A DNA stretch of 64,000 nucleotides from Cupriavidus sp. P-10 (GTDB taxonomy: Bacteria > Pseudomonadota > Gammaproteobacteria > Burkholderiales > Burkholderiaceae). The notes below the pieces were generated by a model. The model was not told the origin of the DNA. It ran no database searches and worked only from the letters and a program-made list of their open reading frames with translations. The stretch is from the NCBI RefSeq assembly GCF_003402535.2, contig NZ_AP025170.1, positions 2,790,001 through 2,854,000 on the forward strand, in the 5' to 3' direction. Positions 27,558 to 35,323 of this stretch are shown piece by piece; within the stretch, counting starts at the first letter, position 1, and every line of letters begins with the position of its first letter. The position numbers were made by a program, and so were the translations under genes.

Positions 27558-28388
27558 TCAAGCTGCCGCGTCCTCGGGAACCCGGTGACGGAACCGTTCG
27601 CGGCCCGTGTAGAGCAGGAAATGCTTGCCGGTACAGCGCGCGAACAGCGTCAGGTTGAGCCGCGTGGCCATCTGGTAGCCCATCTGCGTCACGCCCGAGC
27701 GCGACAGGAGGAACGGAATCCCCATCTGCGCGCCCTTGATGACCATCTCCGAAGTCAGGCGCCCGGTGGTGTAGAAGATCTTGTCGGCGCCGGTCATGCC
27801 TTCCAGCCACATGCGCCCGGCGATGGCATCCACCGCGTTGTGGCGGCCAACGTCCTCGACAAACATCAGCAACTCGGTTCCGCGGAACAGCGCGCAGCCA
27901 TGGACCGAGCCCGCCTGCTTGTAGACCGACTGCTGCAACCGGATGGTGTCGATGATGCCGTACAGGGTGTCCTGGTCGAGCATGGCACCGACCGGCAAGC
28001 GGATATTGTCGACCTCGTCCAGCAGCGAGCCGAACACCGTGCCCTGCCCGCAGCCGGTAGTCACTACGCGGCGCGCGGTGCGTTCCTCGATGCGGTCGAC
28101 GCCGGTGCGGGTGCTGACGGCGGCGGATTCGGTTTCCCAGTCGACCTGCACCGCGGCAATGTCCTCGATCGATTCGACCAGCCGCTGGTTGCGCAAGTAG
28201 CCCAGCACCAGGTGCTCGGGCGCGCCGCCCAGTGTCATCAGCGTGACCAGTTCGCGTTTGTCCAGGTAGACCGTCAGCGGGCGCTCGCCAGGCAGGTAGG
28301 CCGCGCGCACGCGCCCCTGCTCGTCGACGACTTCGACCTCTTCGATCAGCGGAACGGCTGCCTGGGTAAGCTCGGGACGCAAAATCAT
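27558..28388 (-). CDS. fdhD: Formate dehydrogenase accessory sulfurtransferase
   Basis: FdhD passes sulfur from the cysteine desulfurase to the molybdenum cofactor of formate dehydrogenase. The 276-residue protein shows GAPEHLVLGYLRNQRLV, VHGCALFR, EDVGRHNAVDAI and FYTTGRLTSEMV. The usual two-cysteine loop (CGxCG in E. coli) is here TTGCGQGTVF with a single Cys113. It is the last gene of the formate dehydrogenase operon. The ATG at 28388 was taken because all residues upstream are Arg/Pro-rich read-through. Confidence 0.93.
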   Translation of the reverse strand: MILRPELTQAAVPLIEEVEVVDEQGRVRAAYLPGERPLTVYLDKRELVTLMTLGGAPEHLVLGYLRNQRLVESIEDIAAVQVDWETESAAVSTRTGVDRIEERTARRVVTTGCGQGTVFGSLLDEVDNIRLPVGAMLDQDTLYGIIDTIRLQQSVYKQAGSVHGCALFRGTELLMFVEDVGRHNAVDAIAGRMWLEGMTGADKIFYTTGRLTSEMVIKGAQMGIPFLLSRSGVTQMGYQMATRLNLTLFARCTGKHFLLYTGRERFRHRVPEDAAA

Positions 28389-28452
28389 GACGGGAAGGCT
28401 CAGGGCTGCTGGAAGGTGCCCCGTGCCGTCCAGGCGAGCATCGGGGCTGCGG

Positions 28453-28839
28453 TTACGGTGCCTTTGCGGGGGATTGTACCCCGCCGGGCGCAGCCGGTCT
28501 GGCGTCGGGCCCGGTGCTGGCGACTGCGGGCGCCGGGGCTCCGGCGGGTGCGGATGCCACGGGCGGGGCGAACGGTCCCGGGTCGGCACATGGCGCACCC
28601 TGCGCCGCCGCGCGCGCTTCCTTGCCCTGTGCCTGGCGTTCGGCGTAATAGCGGGTCGCGATCTTGTCCTGCGCACGGCACAACTGGAAGGCAGCGACCT
28701 TGTCCGACCAGGCGGCGCGGGCCTTGGCCTCGGCGGCCTTGGCCTGCTGGGCTTCGCTCGGCGGCGGCAGCTTGGCCAGCGCGCCGGCGCTCAGGGTGGC
28801 GCCGGCGGCCAGGACGATCAGCGTCAGGGTGCGTGTCAT
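28453..28839 (-). CDS. Small exported protein of the formate dehydrogenase operon
   Basis: A 128-residue protein I do not recognise by name. It has a Sec signal peptide (MTRTLTLIVLAAGATLSAGALA), an Ala/Lys-rich helical middle (about 25-75, two cysteines), and a Pro/Ala-rich tail. It lies between the cytochrome b subunit gene and fdhD on the same strand, with short gaps (37 and 64 bases), so it is probably co-expressed. The function is unknown. Confidence 0.75.
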   Translation of the reverse strand: MTRTLTLIVLAAGATLSAGALAKLPPPSEAQQAKAAEAKARAAWSDKVAAFQLCRAQDKIATRYYAERQAQGKEARAAAQGAPCADPGPFAPPVASAPAGAPAPAVASTGPDARPAAPGGVQSPAKAP

Positions 28840-28876
28840 GGTCGATGCCTTCCTAAGAATCAGGCGCCCAGCCGCA

Positions 28877-30109
28877 TCAGGCTTCGCCAGGGGTATGCCG
28901 GGCGGACCGGCCTGCCGCCGCATCCGGGCCGGCCGGATCGGGCGAACGCTGGGCGGGGATCTTGCCGGACTGGATGTCGTCGTACCAGAGCTCGTGATGT
29001 TCCTTCGCCCAGGCTTCGTCGACCCAGCCGTCGCGCATGGCGCGGTACGCGCCTTCCATGCCGACCGTGCCCATGTAGATATGGCCACACGCCATCGCGA
29101 TCATCAGCACGGCCGAGATGCCATGGATCACGTTGGCGATCTGCATGGTCGCGCGGTAGTAGTCCATGCCCGGCACGATCATGTCGAGCACCCAGCCCGA
29201 GGCCGACAGCACGATGCCGAAGATAAACACGCCGACCCAGAACCACATCTTCTCGCCGGCATTGAAGCGCCCGCTCGGCACGTGCTTGCCGGACGTCAGC
29301 CCGCCGAGGCGGGTGACCCAGCGCACGTCATCGCGGCTGGGCAGGTTGTCGCGCACGAACACCACGAAGGCGACGATCACCGACAGCGTGAAGATCGGCC
29401 CGACCACGTTGTGCAGGTTCTTCAGGATGTAGGTGAGCCAGCCGAACAGCATGTGCCCCATCAGCGGCAGCAGAAAATGCTTGCCGAGCAGCATCACGAT
29501 GCCCGACACCGCCAGCACCACGAACGAGATCGCCATGGTCCAGTGGACGATGCGCTCCAGTGGCGTGAAGCGCTCGATCATGCGGCCGGTGCGCGGCTCG
29601 CGCAGCGGGATGGTGCCGCGCCACAAATAGAAGCCAAGGATTGCCAGCGGCACTACCAGCAGCAGCCAGCCACCCCAGACGGTGATCACGCCATTGCGGA
29701 ACAGGCGCCATTTCTGGCCGGTGCGCTGGATCAGCACGCCGGCTTCCTTGTCGGGCAGGCTGCTGTAGTGGCGCTGGTCGGAGTTGATCTCGCGCCAGAC
29801 CGGCGCATTGTTGCCGGGCTGCGTGACGGTGCGTTGCTGCTGCGACTGGGCCTCGGCGGCGATGTCGCGGCGCGGCACGTCGAAGATGTTCTCAGACGCA
29901 ATGCCCGCAAGCGGCTGCGCCGGATGCGTGGCGGGGTTGTTGGTATCGGCGCTGCCCGACGCGGTGGCCGGCCCGGTCGACGGCCCGGGGGCGGGAGCCT
30001 GGGCCGCGGCGGTTCCGGCCACGGCCATCAGGGCCAGCGCGCCGGCCACGAGCCAGCGGCGCCAGCCGGCGCCCTGCCCGCTGCGGCATGCATTGTGCGA
30101 CGGCGTCAT
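28877..30109 (-). CDS. fdoI: Formate dehydrogenase cytochrome b (gamma) subunit
   Basis: Integral membrane subunit that takes electrons from the iron-sulfur subunit to quinone through two b hemes. The 410-residue protein has a signal peptide (to about 36), an unusual roughly 100-residue periplasmic N-terminal stretch, and about four to five membrane helices with heme-ligand histidine candidates in RIVHWTMAISFV, ILKNLHNVVGP and ACGHIYMGTVGM. It is longer than E. coli FdoI (about 210), as is usual for this branch. Confidence 0.92.
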   Translation of the reverse strand: MTPSHNACRSGQGAGWRRWLVAGALALMAVAGTAAAQAPAPGPSTGPATASGSADTNNPATHPAQPLAGIASENIFDVPRRDIAAEAQSQQQRTVTQPGNNAPVWREINSDQRHYSSLPDKEAGVLIQRTGQKWRLFRNGVITVWGGWLLLVVPLAILGFYLWRGTIPLREPRTGRMIERFTPLERIVHWTMAISFVVLAVSGIVMLLGKHFLLPLMGHMLFGWLTYILKNLHNVVGPIFTLSVIVAFVVFVRDNLPSRDDVRWVTRLGGLTSGKHVPSGRFNAGEKMWFWVGVFIFGIVLSASGWVLDMIVPGMDYYRATMQIANVIHGISAVLMIAMACGHIYMGTVGMEGAYRAMRDGWVDEAWAKEHHELWYDDIQSGKIPAQRSPDPAGPDAAAGRSARHTPGEA

Positions 30110-30173
30110 ACGCCCTCCTTCAGATCATCGGGAGCCTGCGCGCGGATGGCGGCGCCTCCCCACTGCGGCGCAT

Positions 30174-30410
30174 TCATTGCACGCGGTTGTACTCGTTCTG
30201 GTACTGGTTGCGCTGGCGGATCTGGTTATGCCAGCTGGTCTTGTCGCCCGCGGTCCAACCCTTGGAGACAAACGGGTCGTCGGGCGCGCCCTGGTAGGCC
30301 TGGGCGTCGGCCTTGCGGTGCGACTGGTTGATCGTCTGCGGCTTTTCGCCGCACGCGGCCAGCAGCGCACCGCACAGTGTCAGCAGGGTGATGGCGCAGG
30401 CGCGGCTCAT
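30174..30410 (-). CDS. Small lipoprotein in the formate dehydrogenase operon
   Basis: A 78-residue protein with a type II signal peptide; the lipobox LLAAC ends at Cys20. The mature part is polar and rich in Asn, Gln, Asp. Its ATG overlaps the fdoH stop (ATGA), so it is surely translated with the dehydrogenase. The function is unknown; a role in holding or maturing the complex at the membrane is only a guess. Confidence 0.8.
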   Translation of the reverse strand: MSRACAITLLTLCGALLAACGEKPQTINQSHRKADAQAYQGAPDDPFVSKGWTAGDKTSWHNQIRQRNQYQNEYNRVQ

Positions 30411-31141
30411 GATGTCTGGCCTCCCTGAGCGCCGGTTGCGGCGGGGGTAGCCGGTGCAGCCGGCGCGGCCGGTGCGGCTGGCGTGGAGCGGGCCCCGGGC
30501 GCGTCCGGCGCGGCGGAACCAGCCGGAGCTGCCGGCGCGCCTGGCGCGGCCTTGGGCACGCCATAGGCCGTGCCCCAGCCGAACACGTCGCCGCCGGTAC
30601 CGCGCTTGATCACGCGGTTGCGCAAGATGTCGGCGATCACATCGCCGTCACCGCCCAGCAGCGCCTTGGTCGAACACATCTCGGCGCACAAGGGCAGCTT
30701 GCCCTCGGCCAGCCGGTTGCGGCCGTATTTCTCGAACTCCGCCTCGCTGCCGTTCTTTTCCGGGCCGCCGGCGCAGAAGGTGCACTTGTCCATCTTGCCG
30801 CGCACGCCGAAGGTGCCGGTCGACGGAAACTGCGGCGCGCCGAACGGGCAGGCGTAGGAGCAGTAGCCGCAGCCAATGCAGACGTCCTTGTCGTGCAGCA
30901 CCACGCCGTCGTCGGTGCGGTAGAAGCAGTCGACCGGGCACACCGCCATGCACGGCGCGTCGGAGCAATGCATGCAGGCTACCGAGATCGACTTTTCGGC
31001 GCCGACCATGCCGTCGTTGACGGTGACCACGCGGCGCCGGTTCACGCCCCACGGCACCTCGTGCTCGTTCTTGCAGGCCGTGACGCAGCTGTTGCACTCG
31101 ATACAGCGCTCGGCGTCACAGATGAATTTCATGCGTGCCAT
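30407..31141 (-). CDS. fdoH: Formate dehydrogenase iron-sulfur (beta) subunit
   Basis: A 244-residue electron-transfer subunit with four ferredoxin-type clusters: CIECNSCVTACKNE, CMHCSDAPCMAVCP, CIGCGYCSYACPFG, and the CTFC...CAEMC set. It relays electrons from the molybdenum subunit to the cytochrome b subunit. It lacks the C-terminal membrane anchor of E. coli FdoH. Instead it ends in a 45-residue Ala/Pro/Gly tail (from about 200). Confidence 0.95.
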   Translation of the reverse strand: MARMKFICDAERCIECNSCVTACKNEHEVPWGVNRRRVVTVNDGMVGAEKSISVACMHCSDAPCMAVCPVDCFYRTDDGVVLHDKDVCIGCGYCSYACPFGAPQFPSTGTFGVRGKMDKCTFCAGGPEKNGSEAEFEKYGRNRLAEGKLPLCAEMCSTKALLGGDGDVIADILRNRVIKRGTGGDVFGWGTAYGVPKAAPGAPAAPAGSAAPDAPGARSTPAAPAAPAAPATPAATGAQGGQTS

Positions 31142-31162
31142 GATGTCCCTCTGTCCTGTGAC

Positions 31163-34100
31163 TTATGCAAACCGCTCGATCTGGCAAACGGTGGTCTTGG
31201 TCTCCTGCATCATCGTCACCGAGTCATAGCCATACGTGGTGGCGGTGTTGACGGCCTCGCCCCGCACCACCGGCATCGCGCCCTCGGGGTAGTAGTCCTT
31301 CAGGTCCTTGCCCTGCCACCAGCCCGAGAAGTGGAACGGGATAAAGGCGGTATCCGGCCCGACCCGCTCGGTCACCAGCGCACGCACCTTCAGCATTGCG
31401 CCGGTTGGCGTCTTGACCCAGCAGAAGTCGCCGTTGCGGATGCCGCGATCGGAGGCCGCGCGCGGGTTGATCTCGACGAAGTTCTCCTGCTGCAGCTCGG
31501 CCAGCCACGGGTTGGAGCGGGTTTCCTCGCCACCGCCCTCGTACTCGACCAGCCGCCCGGAGGTCAGGATGATCGGGAACTTCTCGTAGACCTTGTTCTC
31601 GATATTGCGCTGCTGCACCGACTTGTACAGCGTCGGCAGCCGCCAGAACGCCATCTTGTCGTCGTGGGTCGGGTACTTGGCGACCATGTCGGCGCGCGTG
31701 GAGTACAGCGGCTCGCGATGCTGCGGGATCGGGTCGGGGAAGTTCCACACCACCGCGCGCGCCTTGGCATTGCCGAACGGATGGCAGCCATGGTTCTTCA
31801 GCACCACGCGCTGGATGCCGCCGGAGAGGTCGGTCTTCCAGTTCTTGCCTTCGGCCTTGGCCTTCTCGGCGTCGGTCAGGTCATCCCACCAGCCCAGCTT
31901 CTTCAGCAGCACGTGGTCGAATTCCGGATAGCCGGTGGTGATTTCCGCGCCCACGGAATACGAGCCGTCCTCGGCCAGCAGGTTGACACCGTCGCGTTCC
32001 ACGCCGAAGTTGGCGCGGAAGTTGCCGCCGCCGTCCATCACATGCTTGCTGGTGTCATACAGGTTGGGCGAGCCCGGGTGCTTGAGCTCCGGATTGCCGT
32101 AGCACGGCCACGGCAGGCCGAAGTAGTCGCCGGTCAGGTCGTAGCCGGTGAGGGGGTCCTTGCCTTGCTTGCAGCGCAGCGTCTTGACGTCGAACATCTG
32201 CATATTGCGCATATGCGACTTCAGCCGTTCCGGCGACTGGCCGGTGTAGCCAATGGTCCAGTTGCTGGCGTTGATCTCGCGCAGGATCGACTCTGGCTCC
32301 GGCTCCATCCAGGTGCGGCCGGCGCGCTTGACCTCGATCATCTTGTAGTTCTTCGACAGCTCCTTGCCGAAGCCGAACTTTTCGGCGAATGCGTGCATCA
32401 GCGTATGGTCGGGCATCGACTCAAACAGCGGCTCGATGACCTTCTCGCGCCATTGCAGCGAGCGGTTCGATGCCGTGCACGAACCCGACGTCTCGAACTG
32501 CGTGCATGCCGGCAGCAGGTACACGGCACGGTTCGGGTTGACCTTGTCGCCTTCTGCCGGCGGCATGTTGGCCATGGCCGCGGTGGCTGACGGATACGGA
32601 TCGACCACCACCAGCAGGTCGAGCTTGTCCAGCGCCTTCTTCATCTCCAGCCCGCGCGTCTGCGAGTTGGGCGCATGGCCCCAGAAGAACACGCCGCGCA
32701 CGTTGTTGTCCTGGTCGATCAGCTCGTTCTTCTCGGTGACGATATCGATCCAGCGCGACACCGTGGTGCCGGACTTCTCCATCATCGTCTGCGAGACGAA
32801 CTGCTTCTTGATCCATTCGTAGTCCACGCCCCACACCGCCGCGTAGTGCTTCCACGCGCCGGTGGCGAGACCGTAGTACCCGGGCAGCGAGTCGGGGTTG
32901 GGCCCGACGTCGGTGGCGCCCTGCACATTGTCATGGCCGCGGAAGATATTGGCGCCGCCGCCCGACACGCCGATATTGCCCAGCGCCAGCTGCACGATGC
33001 ACGACGCGCGCACGATCGCGTTGCCGATGGTGTGCTGGGTCTGGCCCATGCACCACACCAGCGTGCTGGGGCGGTTCTTGGCCATGGTTTCGGCGACAAG
33101 GTAGACCTGTGCCTCGGGCACACCGGTCACTTCCTCGACCTTGTCGGGCGTCCACTTGGCCAGCACCTCTTCCTTGACCTTGTCCATCCCATAGACGCGG
33201 TCGTTCAGGTACTTCTGGTCTTCCCAGCCGTTCTTGAAGATGTGGTACAGCATGCCGAACAGGAAGGCGATATCGGTGCCCGAGCGGATGCGCACATAGT
33301 GATGCGCCTTGGCCGCGGTGCGCGTGAAGCGCGGATCGACCACGATCACCTTGCAGCCGTTTTCCTTGGCGTGCAGCAGGTGCAGCATCGACACCGGGTG
33401 CGCCTCGGCCGCGTTCGAACCGATATACAACGCAGCCTTCGAGTTCTGCATATCGTTGTACGAGTTCGTCATCGCACCGTAGCCCCACGTGTTGGCCACG
33501 CCCGCCACGGTAGTCGAGTGGCAGATGCGCGCCTGGTGGTCAGTGTTGTTGGTGCCGAAGAACGAAACCCATTTGCGCAGCAGGTACGACTGCTCGTTGC
33601 TGTGCTTGGACGAGCCGACGAAGAACAGCGAATCCGGGCCGGTCTGCTGGCGGATCTCCTTCATCTTCGCGGTGATCTCGTCGAGCGCCTGGTCCCAGCC
33701 GATGCGCTGGTACTTGCCGTTGACCAGCTTCATCGGATATTTAAGCCGGTATTCACCGTGGCCGTGCTCGCGCAGCGCGGCGCCCTTGGCACAGTGCGCG
33801 CCCAGGTTGATGGGCGAATCGAACACCGGTTCCTGGCGGATCCACACGCCGTTCTGCACCACCGCATCGACGGCGCAGCCGACCGAGCAGTGGCCGCACA
33901 CGGTGCGGCGCACGACGATGCCGTTCTTGCCGTCGGCAGCGCCCTTCTTGTCGTCGGCGGCATCGGCCTTGCGCAGCAGCGTCAGCTGCGACGCCGCCAG
34001 GCCGGCACCGACGCCGATGCCTGAGCGCTTGAGAAAGCTGCGGCGGTCCATGGTCGGCATGGCGCCGGCCAGGCTTGCGGCGAGCCGCTGTGAGAGGCGT

Positions 34101-34201
34101 CCGGTTCCGGCTTGCGCGCCGGCAGGGTCGTGCCGGTTGGCGAGGCCGTCAGCGAGGCGGGCGGATGCGCCCTGCGCCGCGCGTTTGCGGGTCAAGATCA
34201 T
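31163..34201 (-). CDS. fdoG: Formate dehydrogenase catalytic (alpha) subunit, molybdopterin type
   Basis: Oxidises formate to CO2 at a bis-MGD molybdenum or tungsten centre; exported by the Tat system. The 1012-residue protein has the twin-arginine motif DRRSFLKRSG at 52-61, a [4Fe-4S] site (Cys102, Cys105, Cys109, Cys137), and the active-site segment DHQARICHSTTVAG. There Cys227 replaces the selenocysteine of E. coli FdoG, followed by His228. The start at 34201 has a very strong ribosome binding site (GAGGTGAG). It is favoured over internal ATGs at 34060 and 34051, which have none, giving a long 50-residue n-region before the Tat motif. Confidence 0.96.
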   Translation of the reverse strand: MILTRKRAAQGASARLADGLANRHDPAGAQAGTGRLSQRLAASLAGAMPTMDRRSFLKRSGIGVGAGLAASQLTLLRKADAADDKKGAADGKNGIVVRRTVCGHCSVGCAVDAVVQNGVWIRQEPVFDSPINLGAHCAKGAALREHGHGEYRLKYPMKLVNGKYQRIGWDQALDEITAKMKEIRQQTGPDSLFFVGSSKHSNEQSYLLRKWVSFFGTNNTDHQARICHSTTVAGVANTWGYGAMTNSYNDMQNSKAALYIGSNAAEAHPVSMLHLLHAKENGCKVIVVDPRFTRTAAKAHHYVRIRSGTDIAFLFGMLYHIFKNGWEDQKYLNDRVYGMDKVKEEVLAKWTPDKVEEVTGVPEAQVYLVAETMAKNRPSTLVWCMGQTQHTIGNAIVRASCIVQLALGNIGVSGGGANIFRGHDNVQGATDVGPNPDSLPGYYGLATGAWKHYAAVWGVDYEWIKKQFVSQTMMEKSGTTVSRWIDIVTEKNELIDQDNNVRGVFFWGHAPNSQTRGLEMKKALDKLDLLVVVDPYPSATAAMANMPPAEGDKVNPNRAVYLLPACTQFETSGSCTASNRSLQWREKVIEPLFESMPDHTLMHAFAEKFGFGKELSKNYKMIEVKRAGRTWMEPEPESILREINASNWTIGYTGQSPERLKSHMRNMQMFDVKTLRCKQGKDPLTGYDLTGDYFGLPWPCYGNPELKHPGSPNLYDTSKHVMDGGGNFRANFGVERDGVNLLAEDGSYSVGAEITTGYPEFDHVLLKKLGWWDDLTDAEKAKAEGKNWKTDLSGGIQRVVLKNHGCHPFGNAKARAVVWNFPDPIPQHREPLYSTRADMVAKYPTHDDKMAFWRLPTLYKSVQQRNIENKVYEKFPIILTSGRLVEYEGGGEETRSNPWLAELQQENFVEINPRAASDRGIRNGDFCWVKTPTGAMLKVRALVTERVGPDTAFIPFHFSGWWQGKDLKDYYPEGAMPVVRGEAVNTATTYGYDSVTMMQETKTTVCQIERFA

Positions 34202-34270
34202 GTCTCACCTCAGATGCGGACGAGAGCCGTCCGGTTGCAGGCGGCGCGGCGAACCACGCCGCCCTGGCAT

Positions 34271-34486
34271 TTACACCAGTGTGGTCCGGTAGTACTTGCG
34301 AATGTGTTCGGAGACCCGGTAGCCCTTGCTGTCCGACGGGGTGTCGGTGGGTTCCGGCAGAGCGGCGGCCTGGTCCGGTAGTGCCGGTCCACGCGCTGTC
34401 AGCGCAGCCGCACCCGTTGCGGCAGCCACAACTCCAGCGCCCGCGAGAAACGTGCGGCGCGCGACCCGGGTTGGCTTCTCTCTCAT
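34271..34486 (-). CDS. Small Tat-leader protein of the formate dehydrogenase region
   Basis: A 71-residue protein consisting mostly of a twin-arginine leader (VARRTFLAGAGVV at about 8-20) and a short polar tail ending KYYRTTLV. It matches the small family described as formate dehydrogenase region Tat target. It lies 69 bases upstream of fdoG, and GAGGAG precedes its start by eight bases. The function is unknown. Confidence 0.85.
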   Translation of the reverse strand: MREKPTRVARRTFLAGAGVVAAATGAAALTARGPALPDQAAALPEPTDTPSDSKGYRVSEHIRKYYRTTLV

Positions 34487-34527
34487 GTGGGGGGCTCCTC
34501 GGCTGTCAAAGCCCGATGGTTTTCGCC

Positions 34528-34556
34528 GTTATGCGTTGTTATGCATATTCTAGAAT
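34528..34556. promoter_or_regulatory. Direct repeat and palindrome before the formate dehydrogenase structural genes
   Basis: GTTATGC occurs at 34528-34534 and again at 34538-34544 (10-base register), followed by the perfect palindrome ATTCTAGAAT (34547-34556). It lies in the unusually AT-rich 177-base gap between the chaperone gene and the Tat-leader gene, where an internal promoter or operator would fit. TAGAAT inside the palindrome could be a minus-strand -10. Confidence 0.4.
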
Positions 34557-34663
34557 CAACTCAGCGGAAAGACCATGCAATGCACGGGTTTTTCCTTACA
34601 TTCCCGCTGATTTTGCGGTATAGCGCACGCCCCCCTCGGATACCCGACCGCGCGCAGTCCTCT

Positions 34664-35296
34664 TCAGTTCATCTCAAGCGCGAGTGCCTCGACACCAGCG
34701 AAGGCGGCCAGCAGGCCGGCAACGCTGCGGTAGAAACGCGCCTGCGGGTGCGCGATCACTGCATCGCACAATTTCTCCACCCACGGCTGCAAGTGCTGCG
34801 CATAGAAGCGCTGCTGCTCGCCGAGGTTCGACACTGACAGGTCGTCGCCGGCCACCAGGAAGCGCATCACCTCGCACAGCGTGGCAATGTGGTCTTCGGT
34901 CTCGCTTACTTCCTCGTGGCGCTCCAGGCCATAGCGGGCCAGGTCTTCGCGCAGCGCCACCAGCGGGCGCTCGTTGAGGAAGCCGGTCAGGTAGAACGAG
35001 CCATACAGGAACACGTCCTGCCGGCCCACGCCGACGAACAGCTGCCGATATTCCTCTTCGGCCTGCGCCGCGGTGGTCTCGGATGCTGCGTCGCACAAGG
35101 CGTTCCAGGCTTTGCCCAGTACCGTATCCGCGTCTTCGCCAACGGCGCGGTTGGCAGCAATGTGGTGCAGCAGTGCCGCATCGGGGGCGCGATAAAACAG
35201 CGTGGCCAGCAACCCGTACAGGTCGGCGCGAGCGGTGTCCTCGGCATCGTCGGCGGGCGGTGCGGCGGTGAGCTGGATCGGCTGGAAATCTGTCAT
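34664..35296 (-). CDS. TorD/DmsD-family maturation chaperone
   Basis: A 210-residue all-helical chaperone of the TorD family, which binds Tat-exported molybdoenzymes until cofactor is inserted. Typical features are ADLYGLLATLFYRAPD near the N-terminus, EEEYRQLFVGVGRQDVFLYGSFYLTGFL, and DHIATLCEVMRFLVAG. The partner is most likely the nearby alpha subunit. It overlaps no gene; 27 bases separate it from the polyferredoxin gene upstream. Confidence 0.88.
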   Translation of the reverse strand: MTDFQPIQLTAAPPADDAEDTARADLYGLLATLFYRAPDAALLHHIAANRAVGEDADTVLGKAWNALCDAASETTAAQAEEEYRQLFVGVGRQDVFLYGSFYLTGFLNERPLVALREDLARYGLERHEEVSETEDHIATLCEVMRFLVAGDDLSVSNLGEQQRFYAQHLQPWVEKLCDAVIAHPQARFYRSVAGLLAAFAGVEALALEMN

Positions 35297-35323
35297 GTCG
35301 TGATGGTTTGTATCGAAAGCGGC

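Noticed and set aside
33480..33560. Possible selenocysteine site in the formate dehydrogenase alpha subunit
   Set aside because: The active-site codon encodes Cys and there is no in-frame TGA, so no recoding is needed.
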